A stretch of DNA of 64,000 nt from Chalara sp. BL73 (taxonomy: Eukaryota; Ascomycota; Leotiomycetes; Helotiales), in contig CAKJVC010000188.1 in NCBI GenBank assembly GCA_918026815.1, positions 1-64,000 of the forward strand, given 5' to 3'. The translations under genes and the position numbers were made by a program. Shown piece by piece: positions 25,201-37,200 of this stretch (position 1 is its first letter; each line of letters starts with the position of its first letter). The notes beneath the pieces were generated by a model. That model did not search any database and was not told the origin of the DNA. It worked only from the letters and a program-made list of their open reading frames with translations.

Positions 25201-26002
25201 CTGGTAAAAGCAAAACAATCATCCAACCCGCCGACAACGAATCCCCTATTCTCAACATCGTTTCCTGCCTGGATATCTCCATTGAAGAACCTATCGCTGG
25301 AGACTGAGGCCGGAAGTTGGCAACCATCATTTGATGAGAGTGTGGGGTCAATCTCCAACGAAGTGAGATCACGCTGAGTTATAGGAATTTTAGAGTCGTT
25401 CCAATTGCCTTCAACCTGTGATGGTTGCCCTGGCGTCCGCAGACTTTTATGATTTTTACTGCGGGATTGATTTCTGGTACCAGAGGTGTCTTTTCGATTC
25501 GATGAATTAGCAGTCCCGACGTACTGGCATGGGCGTTCATAGAGCTGCATAGAGGTTTAATCATGTTAGTCATGATGACTTTGTAAGATACGTGCATAGA
25601 TGGGCGACAAAACAATGAATTCGGAAGTTTTTCAGAGGTACCGGACATACCTGACAACCATTGCATGGAAACTTTCCATCACCTATGCCCAAAATTCGTC
25701 AACTTCAAATCCAACATCTCTTCCATGAAATAAAGCAGTAGAATGGATGGCACTGTGCCGTAGGCCACCACAACTCGAAATAGATTTGATATTGATAAAT
25801 ACAACACAACATTGAAGATATATAAAGCGGAACACTTACATTTTGTTTTTTTGTGCTTACAGCTCTCACACGCTCCGCGGCGTCTCCGGATTCGGGGGCG
25901 GCTGGGATCCTGTACCCTCTGCTGCTGGTGCTGCATGTCTTCCCGTCTCGGCTTTGAGTGATTTACATCCACAACTACTGTCGAACTTCCAACAGGAAAC
26001 AT
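22247..26002 (-). CDS. Zn2Cys6 fungal transcription factor, many-exon gene
   Basis: Exon 1 starts at MFPVGSSTVVVDV (26002) and encodes a basic stretch followed by RRRGACESCKHKKTKC. After an intron the cluster continues as DGKFPCNGCQ, and after another as LYERPCQYVG, so all six cysteines of a Zn(II)2Cys6 binuclear cluster are present, split across three exons. A Ser/Thr/Asn-rich linker follows (about 24.6-25.5 kb). Downstream exons carry the fungal-specific regulator domain, recognisable from RAFWLFYSIEKPHCLYSGR (about 23.2-23.3 kb) and the helical exon at 22514-23134. The last exon ends at KPPTDGRSF with its stop at 22247-22249. It would act in the nucleus as a DNA-binding activator or repressor, and its position suggests it controls this cluster. 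Exact internal exon borders were not all resolved. Confidence 0.85.
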
Positions 26003-27595
26003 ATCTTCTCTCGCGTCTGGCTGTCGCCGCTATTGTTATTCATAAAATACCTTCATCTCAACCTGCCAAGCGTTTAAAGGGGACAGGAGAAGCACACAAT
26101 TACGAAAGTACAACGGCTATTTATTGTATCGTTACCCCCCCTCCCCCACCCAAGATAAAAGTTATGCGGTGATAATAGTGGATAGAACCAGATTTGGTGT
26201 TTGTTTCCCCCAAAGTTAACGCCGTTCAATACACAACCCCAAGATCTTACCGCACTGATTCTAGCCACTCAGAAGTCTTATTCTAAAGGTCTACGCTGTT
26301 GACCCGCCGTATAAACTTTAATTATGGAGGAAATCAGCAAGGCACCCTTGCTTAGCTCTTTGCTAGGAGATGCTTATCTTAATTGAAGCTGTGGGTCAAG
26401 AGAAGGTTTGTGATTGAGGAGGTACCAAAAGCAGAGAGTTAGGCCCTTAAACCTTAAAACCGTTGGTGGACACGAAACGGACACTTTTTAGCCGAATGTT
26501 TGTTTAAGTTCCTTCACAATTTAATTTAAAATTATCATAATGTTTTAATACCTTTAATGCCAATAATATAAATAAAATTATTAACTACTTTATTAATATA
26601 TTTATAACAAGAACAGAATTGATGGCGAATGAAAAAAAAAGTTCTGTCCTTTTTGTTCACCGGAAACCCGGATTAATATTTACAACAAGGTTTGTCTTTA
26701 TGCAGAGCTTCCTGCTTTAAACGCAAGCCAAATGCAAGCCAGCCGTTTAAATGCACAATGTGACAGTCTAAGGCACAACCCTTCTTTTCCGAAATAAAGT
26801 CTATTCTTTTCCACTATTATGGTTAGGGTTTTCCACTATTGTGGTTAGGGTTATGTTAATACAGGCTGTTCGACGCGAGGTCTGATCCCTTATGGAAGCT
26901 AAAAGAACTCAGCGTCATCGACGCGTACTTCTTATACCCGAAAGAATGTCCGCAGGAGATAGGCGCTGGGCGACACTGGTTCCCTGTGGAAAGTATGTTA
27001 ACTACAGCCTTACACTCTTCAAATGCCGAAGAGTCCAGGGCAGTCAAACTTGGATAATAATGCAGCTTGCGACATTTTAACAAAACTTCAGTAAAGCCCG
27101 GAAGAGCGGTAAAGAGCACATTTAACACCAAGGAACTACTTATGACATTTCGAATTAAGTGGATACCACGTAATATTCGTTATTGTTTGTAAATTGCTGC
27201 TCTCGAATGCGGTCTTTAGTAATCAGAAAGGTTGGTGCCTGAGCTTAGAACCTAGTGTGCAACATCCACCTTAGTATGCCTAAGTGGATTACGTTAAACC
27301 AATTACAGTTCGTCCTTAGCAAGTGTGACGTGATTAGTATATTTTAGTAGCTACATTAAGGCTTCAAGTATTTTCGAAGATCCCAAAGCTGGCATGGTGG
27401 TCGTGCTATACCGCTCGTTGAAAAGGGTATAGGAGCAGTATGGAGTCGCAATGCCTTGGCGACTTGGATGTTGGTTTGTAAACCCCCACCCCGATCCCAT
27501 TGTTCTAATTACATACATCCTAGGCATGTTTATACAGAATCTAAGATTATAACACGGGAGGCAGCAAATCCAATATGCGAACAACTGTCCTGACC
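26003..27595. other. AT-rich non-coding region with a telomere-like tandem repeat
   Basis: No supported gene. Bases 26460-26640 are strongly AT-rich, which would suit an old mutated repeat. A 22-bp tandem duplication containing GGTTAGGG lies at 26807-26850. Frames such as 26856-27131 and 27351-27662 (minus) have no recognisable motif. Confidence 0.5.
26807..26850 (+). repeat. Two tandem copies of a 22-bp TTAGGG-containing unit
   Basis: The unit TTTTCCACTATT(A/G)TGGTTAGGG occurs at 26807-26828 and 26829-26850, differing at one base. Each copy ends in GGTTAGGG, and the second is followed by TT. TTAGGG is the usual telomere motif of filamentous fungi, but two spaced copies are not a telomere. 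Confidence 0.7.
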
Positions 27596-29004
27596 CTACA
27601 CGGCTTCTTGTTTGGAGGTGTTCTGCCTTGACCACGCATTTGTTTGTTTTTTCCCAGGCCACTCATCCTCATATTCCACAGTCACCTGGTCCGTTCGTAC
27701 AATCGCAGCATCCGTCCTTTCCAAGATACTCTTGTCGCTTTGATTATCCGCATTCGCAGTCACAAACACAGTCCCATAGTTTGAATGTGGTGTTAGAGCA
27801 GGCGTGATCTTATTGCTCGCTTCCGACTCTATGTTGTCAAGTCGGTACCCTCGACTTCGGGAACGTTTGTGGCTGCCGTACTTATCTTCGCTTGTCACGT
27901 AGCCACGTAGCTGATTATAGAGAGGTCGCAGGGTTGGGATTGTTGCGGTAAGGATTGTGACCATGAGTTCGGTTGAGGACCAGAGGATTAAGCCGACTGT
28001 CTCATCTGCAATACATTGTTAGCCTCCCTTGGAACATGAGAGTGCACGATTAGGTGCTTAGAACGAATACCGCTTACATGAATAGTCGGACCTCGCTGTC
28101 AATCCTTCAAGGGCAATAGCTCTGATTATCCCGCAGACCATAGCACTTTCAAATTATTAGTTGATATCCATACCAGCGGCGTTTATGACGTACAAGAATC
28201 CCAAACTCATCGAGCTTGCGATTAGAATCTTTTCTTTCTGCTTCATTTGCAAGTTCCAGAGAATAAACCAGGGTAATGCTGCAAGCACGAAGTCCGCGGC
28301 AGCTGAGGCAACTAGACATTGTGAGGCCTGGCCACCATAATCAACAGTAATCTAACGTACCTCCGACAGTGATAGAGAGGGCCGTAAAGCCCTCAGTTGA
28401 AACCCAGCATTTGGCTGGGAGGGTAGGATTCCAGACTGCAGCAATTGGATCGCACCGAATGAAGTCAAACAGCGCGCAGAAAAAGCAGGGGACAGCAACC
28501 CCTACCATTACAGCATAAAGAACCCATTTATGCCATTGTATGACAGTGATTCTTAGTAAGAAAATGGCCACAGAAGCCTTGCTGGTGGCAATCCCGATGA
28601 TGCAGAAGCTTGAAGTTATAATCAGCATTAAGCGACTCAGAAAGTGTTCAACATCTTTGAGATACATGCATGCTTACGTTTGACCTATGATCTCTGCCTT
28701 TGTTGCTTCTATAAAGTCATTTGGATCAAGCTCATAGGAATGTCTACCAAACCCTTTCAAAGCGGCTACGTGTACTGCGATGGTGTAGGGTGTTAACAAG
28801 AGCTGCTTTGTCTTAGCAATGGTTGATGGGTGTATAATGAGAGACATCACTTACCCAGCTAAGAACGAGGAGATAGTCATCCCATCCTATGACATGGTTT
28901 ATCTTCATTCTTGTCCACAACCTTAACAGAACAAAGACAAGCGCTAGTGCCGTCTCAGCCCACATCACTCCAATAATTGTCGGTCCATACCCGCCGACAC
29001 TCAT
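27596..29004 (-). CDS. SAT4/rhodopsin-domain integral membrane protein
   Basis: A multi-exon minus-strand gene. Exon 1 starts MSVGGYGPTIIGVMWAET (29004) and ends at GWDDYLLVLSW. The next exon has VHVAALKGFGRHSYELDPND, the next SKASVAIFLLRITV plus CALFDFIRCDPIAAVWNP, and the last begins in a membrane segment (WSSTELMVTILTATIPTLRPL) and finishes with a polar tail to QEAV and a TAG at 27596-27598. The pattern R.....GWDDY, the G.GRH motif, a Cys-containing Q/R-C-x-P segment and a final E-x-x-x-x-x-x-x-x-x-P-T-L-(R/K)-P is that of the fungal SAT4 rhodopsin-like seven-helix family. Its biochemical role is unknown. These genes often flank secondary-metabolite clusters. It is divergent from the P450 at 29.8 kb, sharing a 790-bp spacer. 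Confidence 0.82.
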
Positions 29005-29793
29005 GATGGTAGAGTGGGTGTGACTGAAGATTTTCGATTGCGGCTCTCATAAAGACAAATCACTGAGGTGGGTTGCTGGGTGAAGTTATTGAGAAATGCA
29101 ATCTTTAGCCTTGCTATATCAAAAAAAAAAAAAATTTCAAAAAAAAAAAGGGTTGCCTTGAGGCAGCTTAACGCGACTTGTCACGGCAAACGCTGTCTCT
29201 TTTGCTGTGTCTGTCCCCTGATTTGTGTAACCACCAACTAGTCAGTCAACCGGCAGTGGTAAAAGAGAGTTTACGCTAAGCCACCAACGGTCGGGAGTGG
29301 GGCAGCCAAAACCAATCGATGGTGATGATCCCGGCTGTGAAGGGAAGATGTCCAAGCGGTGTTTGAGTTGGCGGCCGACGGGACCCCGGCCCGGTTAAAT
29401 TCCGGTCGCCTGCCGCATCATCAGCATTGAGAATACAACGGCGTTGCCAAATTAGGCAACCAACCTGTGGAGAGATACTACCTACATCGCTATCGCGGAG
29501 CGAGGGAAGATGGAGCCGCTGAATTTCTATAGGCTGCCGGCTCCCATCTTATAGTAAGGACCATCAGTACTGGTGGGATCCCCTGGAGCCTGTCAAACTC
29601 TAAATCTAAATGAGGCAATCGGCGAGTCAGAGCCTCTAGTTATACTGCTGTAATTGCTGTAGAAAGAGTCGCTTCCTCCCAAAGAACCAGGGGTGGTCCT
29701 AGCCATGCTTCCCCTACGAAAGAAGTCCCGAAGTCCTTCCAGTTTGCTGTCGTGCTGCTGAAACTCAACTGTAGGAGCAAAGTTACGGGAACA
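29005..29793. promoter_or_regulatory. Divergent promoter region between SAT4 protein and P450
   Basis: The spacer contains two A-rich runs at about 29121-29150 and GC-rich stretches with CCGG words (29384-29412). It should hold the promoters of both flanking genes, which may therefore be co-regulated. No gene is seen in it. Confidence 0.45.
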
Positions 29794-31436
29794 ATGCAGG
29801 TCTTAAACTTCCTCATCAAAGCTCTTTCTACAACCGTGATTCTGGTAATCTCAGGTTATTTATGGGCATACATCAGGTCGCCAATCAAGAATATCCCTGG
29901 GCCTTTCATTGCCAAGTTCACCAATCTATGGCGATTATTCAATACCTATGACGGCCGTCCTGAGCTCACCCAGCAGATGCTGCACGAGCGATATGGCCCT
30001 GCGGTTCGAATTGGCCCTAATCTTGTCAGCTTAAGTGATCCAAAACTTCTGCGTACGATATACAATACCAGAGGAGACTTTCTGAAGGCACACACTCAAT
30101 CCCACAACCTGCGTGTAAACGCTGATCATAGAATAGAGTTCCTTCTACAACGTCAACGATACCAAAATAGGCAATATCATAATAAAAAATGTCTTCAGCA
30201 CTCAAAGCAACGACTTCCACTCCCAGAAAATGCGTCCCATCTCAAAATTCTACAAAATGGCCAACATCCTACAATGCGAGCCATTGGTATCCCAAACCAT
30301 CAACGCATTCTGCAAACGCCTGGACGAAGAATTTATTAGCGGTCGTAATGCAGGAAAGACCTGCAAAATGGACGAATGGCTCCTCTTCTTCGCCTGGGAT
30401 GTGATTGGGCAGCTCACATTCAGCAGGCCGATGGGTTTCATGGATGCAGGAAACGATTACAACGGCCTGCTCTGCACTGCCGACAAAGCACTTGATTATT
30501 TCGCTACCGTCGGCCAAATTCCGGCTCTAGACCAATGGCTCGCCAAAAACCCCATTCATCCTATAGGTCCACCGAGTTTTGATTACGCGGCTGTCTTCTG
30601 CGCACAGCAGAGTATTAATCGACAAAAGGGAACCGATGGCCATGATCCGGCGCAAAGGGATATGCTCGATGATTTTCTCGAGATCAAGAAGGTAAATCCG
30701 GAGCAGATGGATGACAATGGTGTCGTTGGCGCTTTACTAGTCAATATCATGGCTGGTGCTGACACTACAGGTATCCTGTTGCGTGCCGTCACTTATTTCG
30801 TTCTCAAGAATCCCGCCGTGCATAAGAAGTTGCAGCTAGAGCTTGACGCAGCTAAGCTTGGTATGCCAGTCGGCTACGCAGCTGCTAGCAGCCTCCCATA
30901 TTTAGACGCTGTGATCAAGGAAGCCTCTCGTATGCATCCAGGTGTTGGCCTCCTTCTCGAGCGCATTGTACCTGAGAGCGGGCTCCTGCTCAGCGATGGA
31001 GCCACCATCCCACCGGGCACAGTTGTGGGTATGAATCCATGGGTCATTCACCAGAACAAGACAATTTTCGGACAGGACGCTGAGCTGTTTATACCGGAGC
31101 GCTGGCTGAGGTCTGTAGGCAAGGGTGAGACTGAAGAGGATTATCAGACTAGGCTTGCGGCTATGAAGAATGCGGATCTTTCTTTTGGCGCCGGGAGGCG
31201 GGTTTGCTTGGGGAAGAATATTAGTATTATAGAGACGTACAAGTGTATTGCTACCTTGTTTTTAACGTATGACGTAAGTTCACCCCAATCTAAGGTTGTG
31301 GGGGGTATGAAACTGATAGATGATATAGATGAGCTTTGTGGACCCGGAGAAAGAGTGGAATGTGCAGAATTCATGGTTTGTGAGACAGTCAGATATTAAT
31401 ATAAAGATTCAACGAAGAGGCCCTGCAAGGACTTAA
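29794..31436 (+). CDS. Cytochrome P450, pisatin-demethylase-like
   Basis: Haem monooxygenase, 512 residues after removing two introns (30088-30136 and 31274-31328). MQVLNFLIKAL leads into a membrane anchor and the proline hinge NIPGPFIAKFTNLWRL. The I-helix has GADTTG, the K-helix KEASRMHP (ExxR), followed by PERWL, and the haem loop is FGAGRRVCLGK with the cysteine ligand. Splicing out the second intron gives the normal C-terminus MSFVDPEKEWNVQNSWFVRQ, ending at the TAA at 31434-31436; the unspliced frame would end wrongly at 31399. The first intron appears to use a GC donor. The sequence most resembles the CYP57/pisatin demethylase group, whose members oxidise small secondary metabolites at the ER. 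It probably oxidises the cluster product or an aromatic compound. Confidence 0.9.
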
Positions 31437-33384
31437 GCTGAAGTGGGATTCTTGGACATATAGACAATACAATACCGTGCGTGACACTTGCCAGCTTGAA
31501 TAAATACAAATTTCTCGCAGCTGCATTTGGGACAACGCCGCAGTGAAAATTGAGAGACAAAATTATGCATAGAGATTGAATCTATAACAAGGCGAAGCAT
31601 AACCGAAGCGGTTGTCAAAGAGCGGAGATGTGGTAATTGGAAGATGAATAGCACCAAAAATGGATATGTAACCAGCCGTAGATGGAACTCAACCATGCCG
31701 ACAGAAAAGGGGTCGCTGGTCATCGCTAAACGCGTCCATTATGAAGCCTTCTTACCGCCCATAAAGGTAATATCAACTTTCTCTGCACCGCGATAGCTCC
31801 ATCGCCCGAGCCGCTCTCACCCAATGTGATATACAAGTCAATCTTTTCATCTTTGTCACCTGTCATGTCCGATTAAATACATTTGTGGACCTGCTCATTG
31901 AAATGGGAGTTGCGAAACCGCCAAGCTTAGGTAAATATTTTAGGCTAGCCTGTCCTTGGCCACCTACGCCTTTTCATATGGTGTCGTAGATAGACCTATT
32001 CGAGTTCCTCGATCAAATAGATATCCACTATTCGAAATTATAATACCCCTAAATGGTAGGTCTTACAAGTGGCCTGACAAATGTGCCTCTCTTCTGCACT
32101 AGGAAAACACCAACCCAAGACCGAGGAGAGGTCTGAGGGAGAAAACCAAGATTTTCCTGTGCGCCTTCTTCTCAAACAATAGGGGAGGACGGAGTCGGTC
32201 CGTCTTGTGTTAGCCTGATCGCATCTTCGTCTGTCCTTACAGATTATTGCACCAGAACTTCTGCTACTTATTGCTTGTGTAAGGTTCTATAGCCTGTAGG
32301 GTGATAGAGTCGACACGTGACATGCAATAGATATAGCTCAATAGGTGAATAGGTTGATTCTCTGTAACCTACATTAGCCACATACTAATCGGCATGCTGA
32401 GCAACACACTGATCTCCAGAATTCCACCCTATTGCGTACCCCTTACTTACACCCATGACACGCCCCTGAGACGCCACCGACCCTATAACGAGTCATGGCG
32501 TGCCTTAAATATCAGGCCTCAGGTGTGCTCCCGACGGCGTGCTGGAGCTTAAAAGAATTGAACGTCGATATGTGGCTGTTGCTGATTGGCGAAAAGAAAA
32601 AAAGACATTCCCGAAAACGGGTCTGGGTCGCCCGGCCCGGAGTGGCATATATACCCAAAGTCACGCCGCAAGCCTTTTGGGCTGTCGGATATCGGCAAGT
32701 GTACGGCTGTGCGAGATAAGTAAAACTGCGAGTGGCTACTTGTCAAGGCGTAGAGATTTGAGTGGTTCTGGGGTTAGGGTAGGATAGAACACGGAGGCTT
32801 TATAGCGAGATAATTCCGTTGAACAGGGACTTAACCTTAGTAGTTACATATTTACTCTTTTGCTTAATGTTATGGCATGTACACGTTTTTTATATGTTAA
32901 ACGGCGCACCTACTTAATATTTATTCTGCTCGGCTGATTTATCCATTTTTTGGGGCTACTCCGATGAAAAAGTTTTTGTGTATATTATGATTTCGTGGAA
33001 TTATAAGCCATAAATGGAACTTCATTGGATTTACTTTAAGGGACGCGTTCTAAAATTTATTGTAAAGTTAAAGCTAAATCAATAAAATAATTAGTTTTGC
33101 ATGTTACTGATTATAAACTAAGTTATTATTTTGTATAATTTTTAAAGTATATTATAATTAACTGATACTATTCCTTCAAACTTTAACGTGTTAGTATGTA
33201 TTTAATGTATGAGTAGTAAAGGAAGCAGAAGGGCCTAGAAGGGGCCATGAGTTGAAGTAAAAGTTATCATTTTCGGGTATATCAATGGTAGAATAATGTA
33301 ATTTGTAAACTAGTCAAATCCTTTCAACCAGATCCTAATTACCATAACGTTCAGCATATATTTCTCCCGGTAACAAAAAAATGT
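31437..33384. other. Gene-free, partly AT-rich region
   Basis: No frame with recognisable content on either strand. About 32820-33240 is strongly AT-rich with many A/T runs. The flank nearest the P450 is its 3' UTR, and the far flank is the 3' side of the esterase gene. Confidence 0.5.
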
Positions 33385-34260
33385 TCAGGTAAATTGTGAG
33401 AAGAACTCCCATGTCTCTTTGTGTGTAAAGGTCTCAGAAGCGCCGCCATCCATTGGCGTTGGAGTGTGCGGCCCGTCAAATGACACCCATACCACTGGAT
33501 AGGCAGCCGAGCAAGAGTACTTCGTCTTGATGTGCTTTCCACTACCTGATGCGGGGTCCTGCGCGGTCTGAGCGGTACATTGGTTGTTCTTTAGAAAGCG
33601 GTCCCGCATCGTGCGAGCATCCGCGATGCGTAGCACCGTGTCACCTATGCCGTGCTGGGCATAGAACGCAATTGGATCGTTGCCGCCAGTGCAGCCACTG
33701 ATCTGAGGGTTTCCGGACAGAACGGCCACGGCGCGGAAATCCTTTGCAAGAGAGCAGCCGATAGAGAAGGACATAGCGCCACCATAACTGAAGCCAGTTG
33801 AGAAGCGTAGATTCTGGTCAATGCAAAGGTCATTGTCAAGGGCGGTATTGATCTGGCTAATCAAGGTGATATCCTCACCACCCCTGTTAGCCCAACCATT
33901 ATCGAGACCGTTTGGTGCAACATATATGGCGCTAATGTTATCTTTCGCCAGTTGCGGGATACCGTACCACGGGAGGTACCCACCCGTACCTGCAATGACT
34001 TGGCTTGCGGTGCCCCCAAGCGCGTGCAATGTGTAGATCAGGCGATATGGGTGGCTTTTGTCGTAGTTATCAGGGAGCTTTACGTAGAAGTTGCGGCTCT
34101 TGCCATTGACCGTCAGTGTCAGGGGCGTGCTGACGCTGTTTGGTGTGACCAGCTTCGGATCTTTGCCACAGCCAGGGGATGGCTTCGCTGCGGAAATGCC
34201 ATCCAACACACTAAGGACTAGCAGCCCTGCCGCTGTGAGAGTGCTTGACCACCCTTTCAT
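33385..34260 (-). CDS. Secreted feruloyl esterase (CE1, FaeC-type)
   Basis: Single exon, 291 residues. MKGWSSTLTAAGLLVL and the following hydrophobic core form a signal peptide ending near SAAKPSPGCGK. The mature enzyme has the family start (GCGKDPKL), RNFYVKLPDNYD, LIYTLHALGG, PNGLDNGWAN and the nucleophile elbow STGFSYGGAM (G-F-S-Y-G, the GxSxG motif). It then has AVLSGNPQISGCTGGNDP, AQHGIGDTVL and a late histidine in FDGPHTPTP. It would cleave ferulate esters from plant arabinoxylan outside the cell. The size matches the stand-alone catalytic domain with no carbohydrate-binding module. It is isolated, with about 2 kb of gene-free DNA on one side and 5.7 kb on the other, and is probably unrelated to the peptide cluster. 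Confidence 0.9.
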   Translation of the reverse strand: MKGWSSTLTAAGLLVLSVLDGISAAKPSPGCGKDPKLVTPNSVSTPLTLTVNGKSRNFYVKLPDNYDKSHPYRLIYTLHALGGTASQVIAGTGGYLPWYGIPQLAKDNISAIYVAPNGLDNGWANRGGEDITLISQINTALDNDLCIDQNLRFSTGFSYGGAMSFSIGCSLAKDFRAVAVLSGNPQISGCTGGNDPIAFYAQHGIGDTVLRIADARTMRDRFLKNNQCTAQTAQDPASGSGKHIKTKYSCSAAYPVVWVSFDGPHTPTPMDGGASETFTHKETWEFFSQFT

Positions 34261-37200
34261 TTGGAACCGGTAATGTAGCAGACTTGAAGGAGAAAGAAGA
34301 TATTTTTAGAATATTATGGAATGAAATTGCAGCGCTGAAGAACAACAGACAGTCAGGGAAGTCAGGATCAAATATATAAAAGTTTGACATCCTCTTGGCG
34401 ACCACTCCATAGCGAGAGTTCTTGTCGCGGATCAAACATACGGGAGTTAAAAGTCGGAAAAATGTTAATTATATATTGCAAAAGCTTCTCGTTGACCGTT
34501 TCAATACGCGGCTCAATTTCAAAAGGAACTGGAAGCAGGCAGTTAAGAAGGAATCGCTACTTTCTCATCTAATAGTTGTTCCCCGCAAACATTTCTTACA
34601 GGCCTCAAGTCCCGAAATCAGTGCCGGCGCTGGGTTAAAACTCCCGGACATTCATAGGGTGGTATGTCTGTTATCCTAGGTTGTTCTGGTTTTTGCTGCC
34701 GGTATAAAGGTTGTTGCTCATTGGAGCGGAACATTTCAGCCAAATTTGGGTAATTATCTAGCTATGGCGTTCTTCGTTCTGCTCTCGGCAAGGTCTCTGG
34801 CCACTACGTAATGACAAGATATCTAGTGGGGAATCATGCTCGCTACCCCTTTTTCTCGCTAATACCCCGCATAGTCAGTCCTGCCTGATCCTTAATTTCG
34901 AACATCAAAAACCGCTATGTAAAAGAAAGGTCAGGCAGGATGTTTGTAGACTTCAATCTCCCCGCCGAAGGGCCGATGCTTGTAGCGGTAACGCATCTTG
35001 GGGTGATGATGTAGAATTTTCCTCGCAGTTACCAATACTTTGTAAAAGGCTCTATTTTAACTTCTTATGTACATACCATATCTGATATTGCTAATCCTAA
35101 TTAGGTAGCCGTGCTGCAAGCAGCCGAGGGCTGCCCCGTATTTGATTTATTTAAGCTTGGCAAATCGCTATCGTTACAGATAATGGCAAAAGCTGTGAAC
35201 GTAGAGTCATCGCAGGAAGATATTTTCTTAGCCGGATGGAATGGCTATTTATCATAATTCTGGAGCACCTAGCTAAAGTTTGAAAGCCTTGAGTTATTAG
35301 TCAACAATTCCAAAATATGAAGTACACTGTTTCCAATCGGCGAGCTTATTTGGTCTGGGTGAGCCAAAACACACTAGTCACCTTTCATACGTCGCCATAC
35401 AAGACTTTTTCTTGTTTCTAGAAATTTCCGCTGTTCCTCTCGTCGGAATTCGCAACTTTTCTCCTCCCATCCAGCAAAAAAAAACATCCAAGTTCCGATG
35501 TAATCCGCCCAGCTTTGGCAAAATCATCTCCTCGCATTGCCGTTGAACGCCCAGCGGACCGACAGGGTAGAGCCATATTCAGCTCATCAATTAAAATACC
35601 AGCGCGGCGAATATTGGAGTTCACCGTCCTCGGAGATATTGAAACATTGGCATACCACATGTGCGACTTCGTATCAGGACTTGTTTTTTGCACTATTTTC
35701 TAGGAAAATGCCGTTTTTGATAGTAACATTAACATGACTTCATTTATAATCTTTTCATTATTCTCACTTCTCTCTTAATGTTTTAGCCTTGTCATCCATG
35801 CCATTGATCCTCTCTAAGGTCGGGAATCCTTTTAGTATGGCAGCTATCAGCTTTCAAAAATAACATCCAAAAATGTAAACCTTCTCCACTCTGCATTAAT
35901 TGGCAACTATGCCCTTCAGCCCCAGTTCCTACTAGGCAAATTTTGTGGAACCTAGAATATCAGGTGCATATCTAGAGATAATAAAAACTCAATAAAAAAT
36001 AACAGTAATAGATGGCATGATCAAAGCACAGTTATAGAATATACTAAGTATGAAGGGAGATGAATAGATTGGTTTTTCTGAGACTCGCCCTGACCCGATT
36101 GATGCTAATAGTGTGAGTCATAAGGGCGCCCTGCTCCTCTTCTTAGGTGTTACGGATTCATGATTATGGAGGAACTCGTTCCAAATTCTGTCCCGCTCGG
36201 GTCCTCAATTCGCAATGGAGGACTCCTTTGACTATGGCGTTCCGAATTGGCCAACCCCTGAGATGGTTTTTGCCGTTTTCTTCGGGATAGTCTGAATTAA
36301 TGTGACCATTGGCTGGACTACAGCGGCGGTTCTGACATCTTTTGCGATCACTTGTTGTTGCGCCTCATCCTCTCGCAGTCTCAATCGTACCACGTTACCT
36401 AATCTGCGTCGTGATTTTTGTGGCCCTCCCGAATCCGTTTCGACTGCCCATCCACCAACACCCGAACTGCTTCTTAGAGTTTATCTCAGCCCTCCTCTCC
36501 GCGTTTGCTCCTCAACCAATTTTCAGGGGCCCTAATCTTGGTGACAGGGGTCCGGAGAGGTTATAACAGTTGGTTTGTGAGACTTACGTGGCCGTCATAG
36601 CTGTCTACACGTAAACTTTGAATGAGTTGAACGTTCTTTCATACAGGTATCCCATGCCTACGGATCAGATGTTATAGGAGCAAGAATATTTTAACACGGG
36701 CTTTATGAAGGTGTCTTCTTCTAGCCAGGGTCTGTTCAGGGTGCCGTTAGACGCTGCGGCTGTGGGAGAAGACGCGAACGAAACACTCGTAGAGCCGGAT
36801 CTGGATGTATACACCCACAGCATAACTACGCCTATCCAGTATGTTTGAGAGGGTTCGATGTAAGGAGACAAGATCAAGATCAGGATGAGAGGCATGCACT
36901 CTTCTAGGTCCCCCATGTGTGAGGATAACTATCAACTACGTACATCTCTATCTATAGTGAGTAAGAGGAAAATACGTAGGGTCCCTGCACTAGAGTAGAA
37001 GACCGGCGACCCTAAATTTATCAGTCTTTCCTGGGCCGTATTCGAAGAGGATAGCAAAGGCTATGCCTTGTCTCATGCAGCCACCGAGAAATGGGAATAT
37101 TGCGGATTCTTTTGACATGTCCAAGGAAGGATTGATCTATGGAAATAGCATTAGAAGGGACTGTATCACTAACAAGAATCATTTTTTGAACTCACCTTTC

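Noticed and set aside
31274..31399. P450 C-terminus read straight through to 31399
   Set aside because: A GTAAGT...TATAG intron restores the conserved DPEKEW ending; the read-through tail matches nothing.
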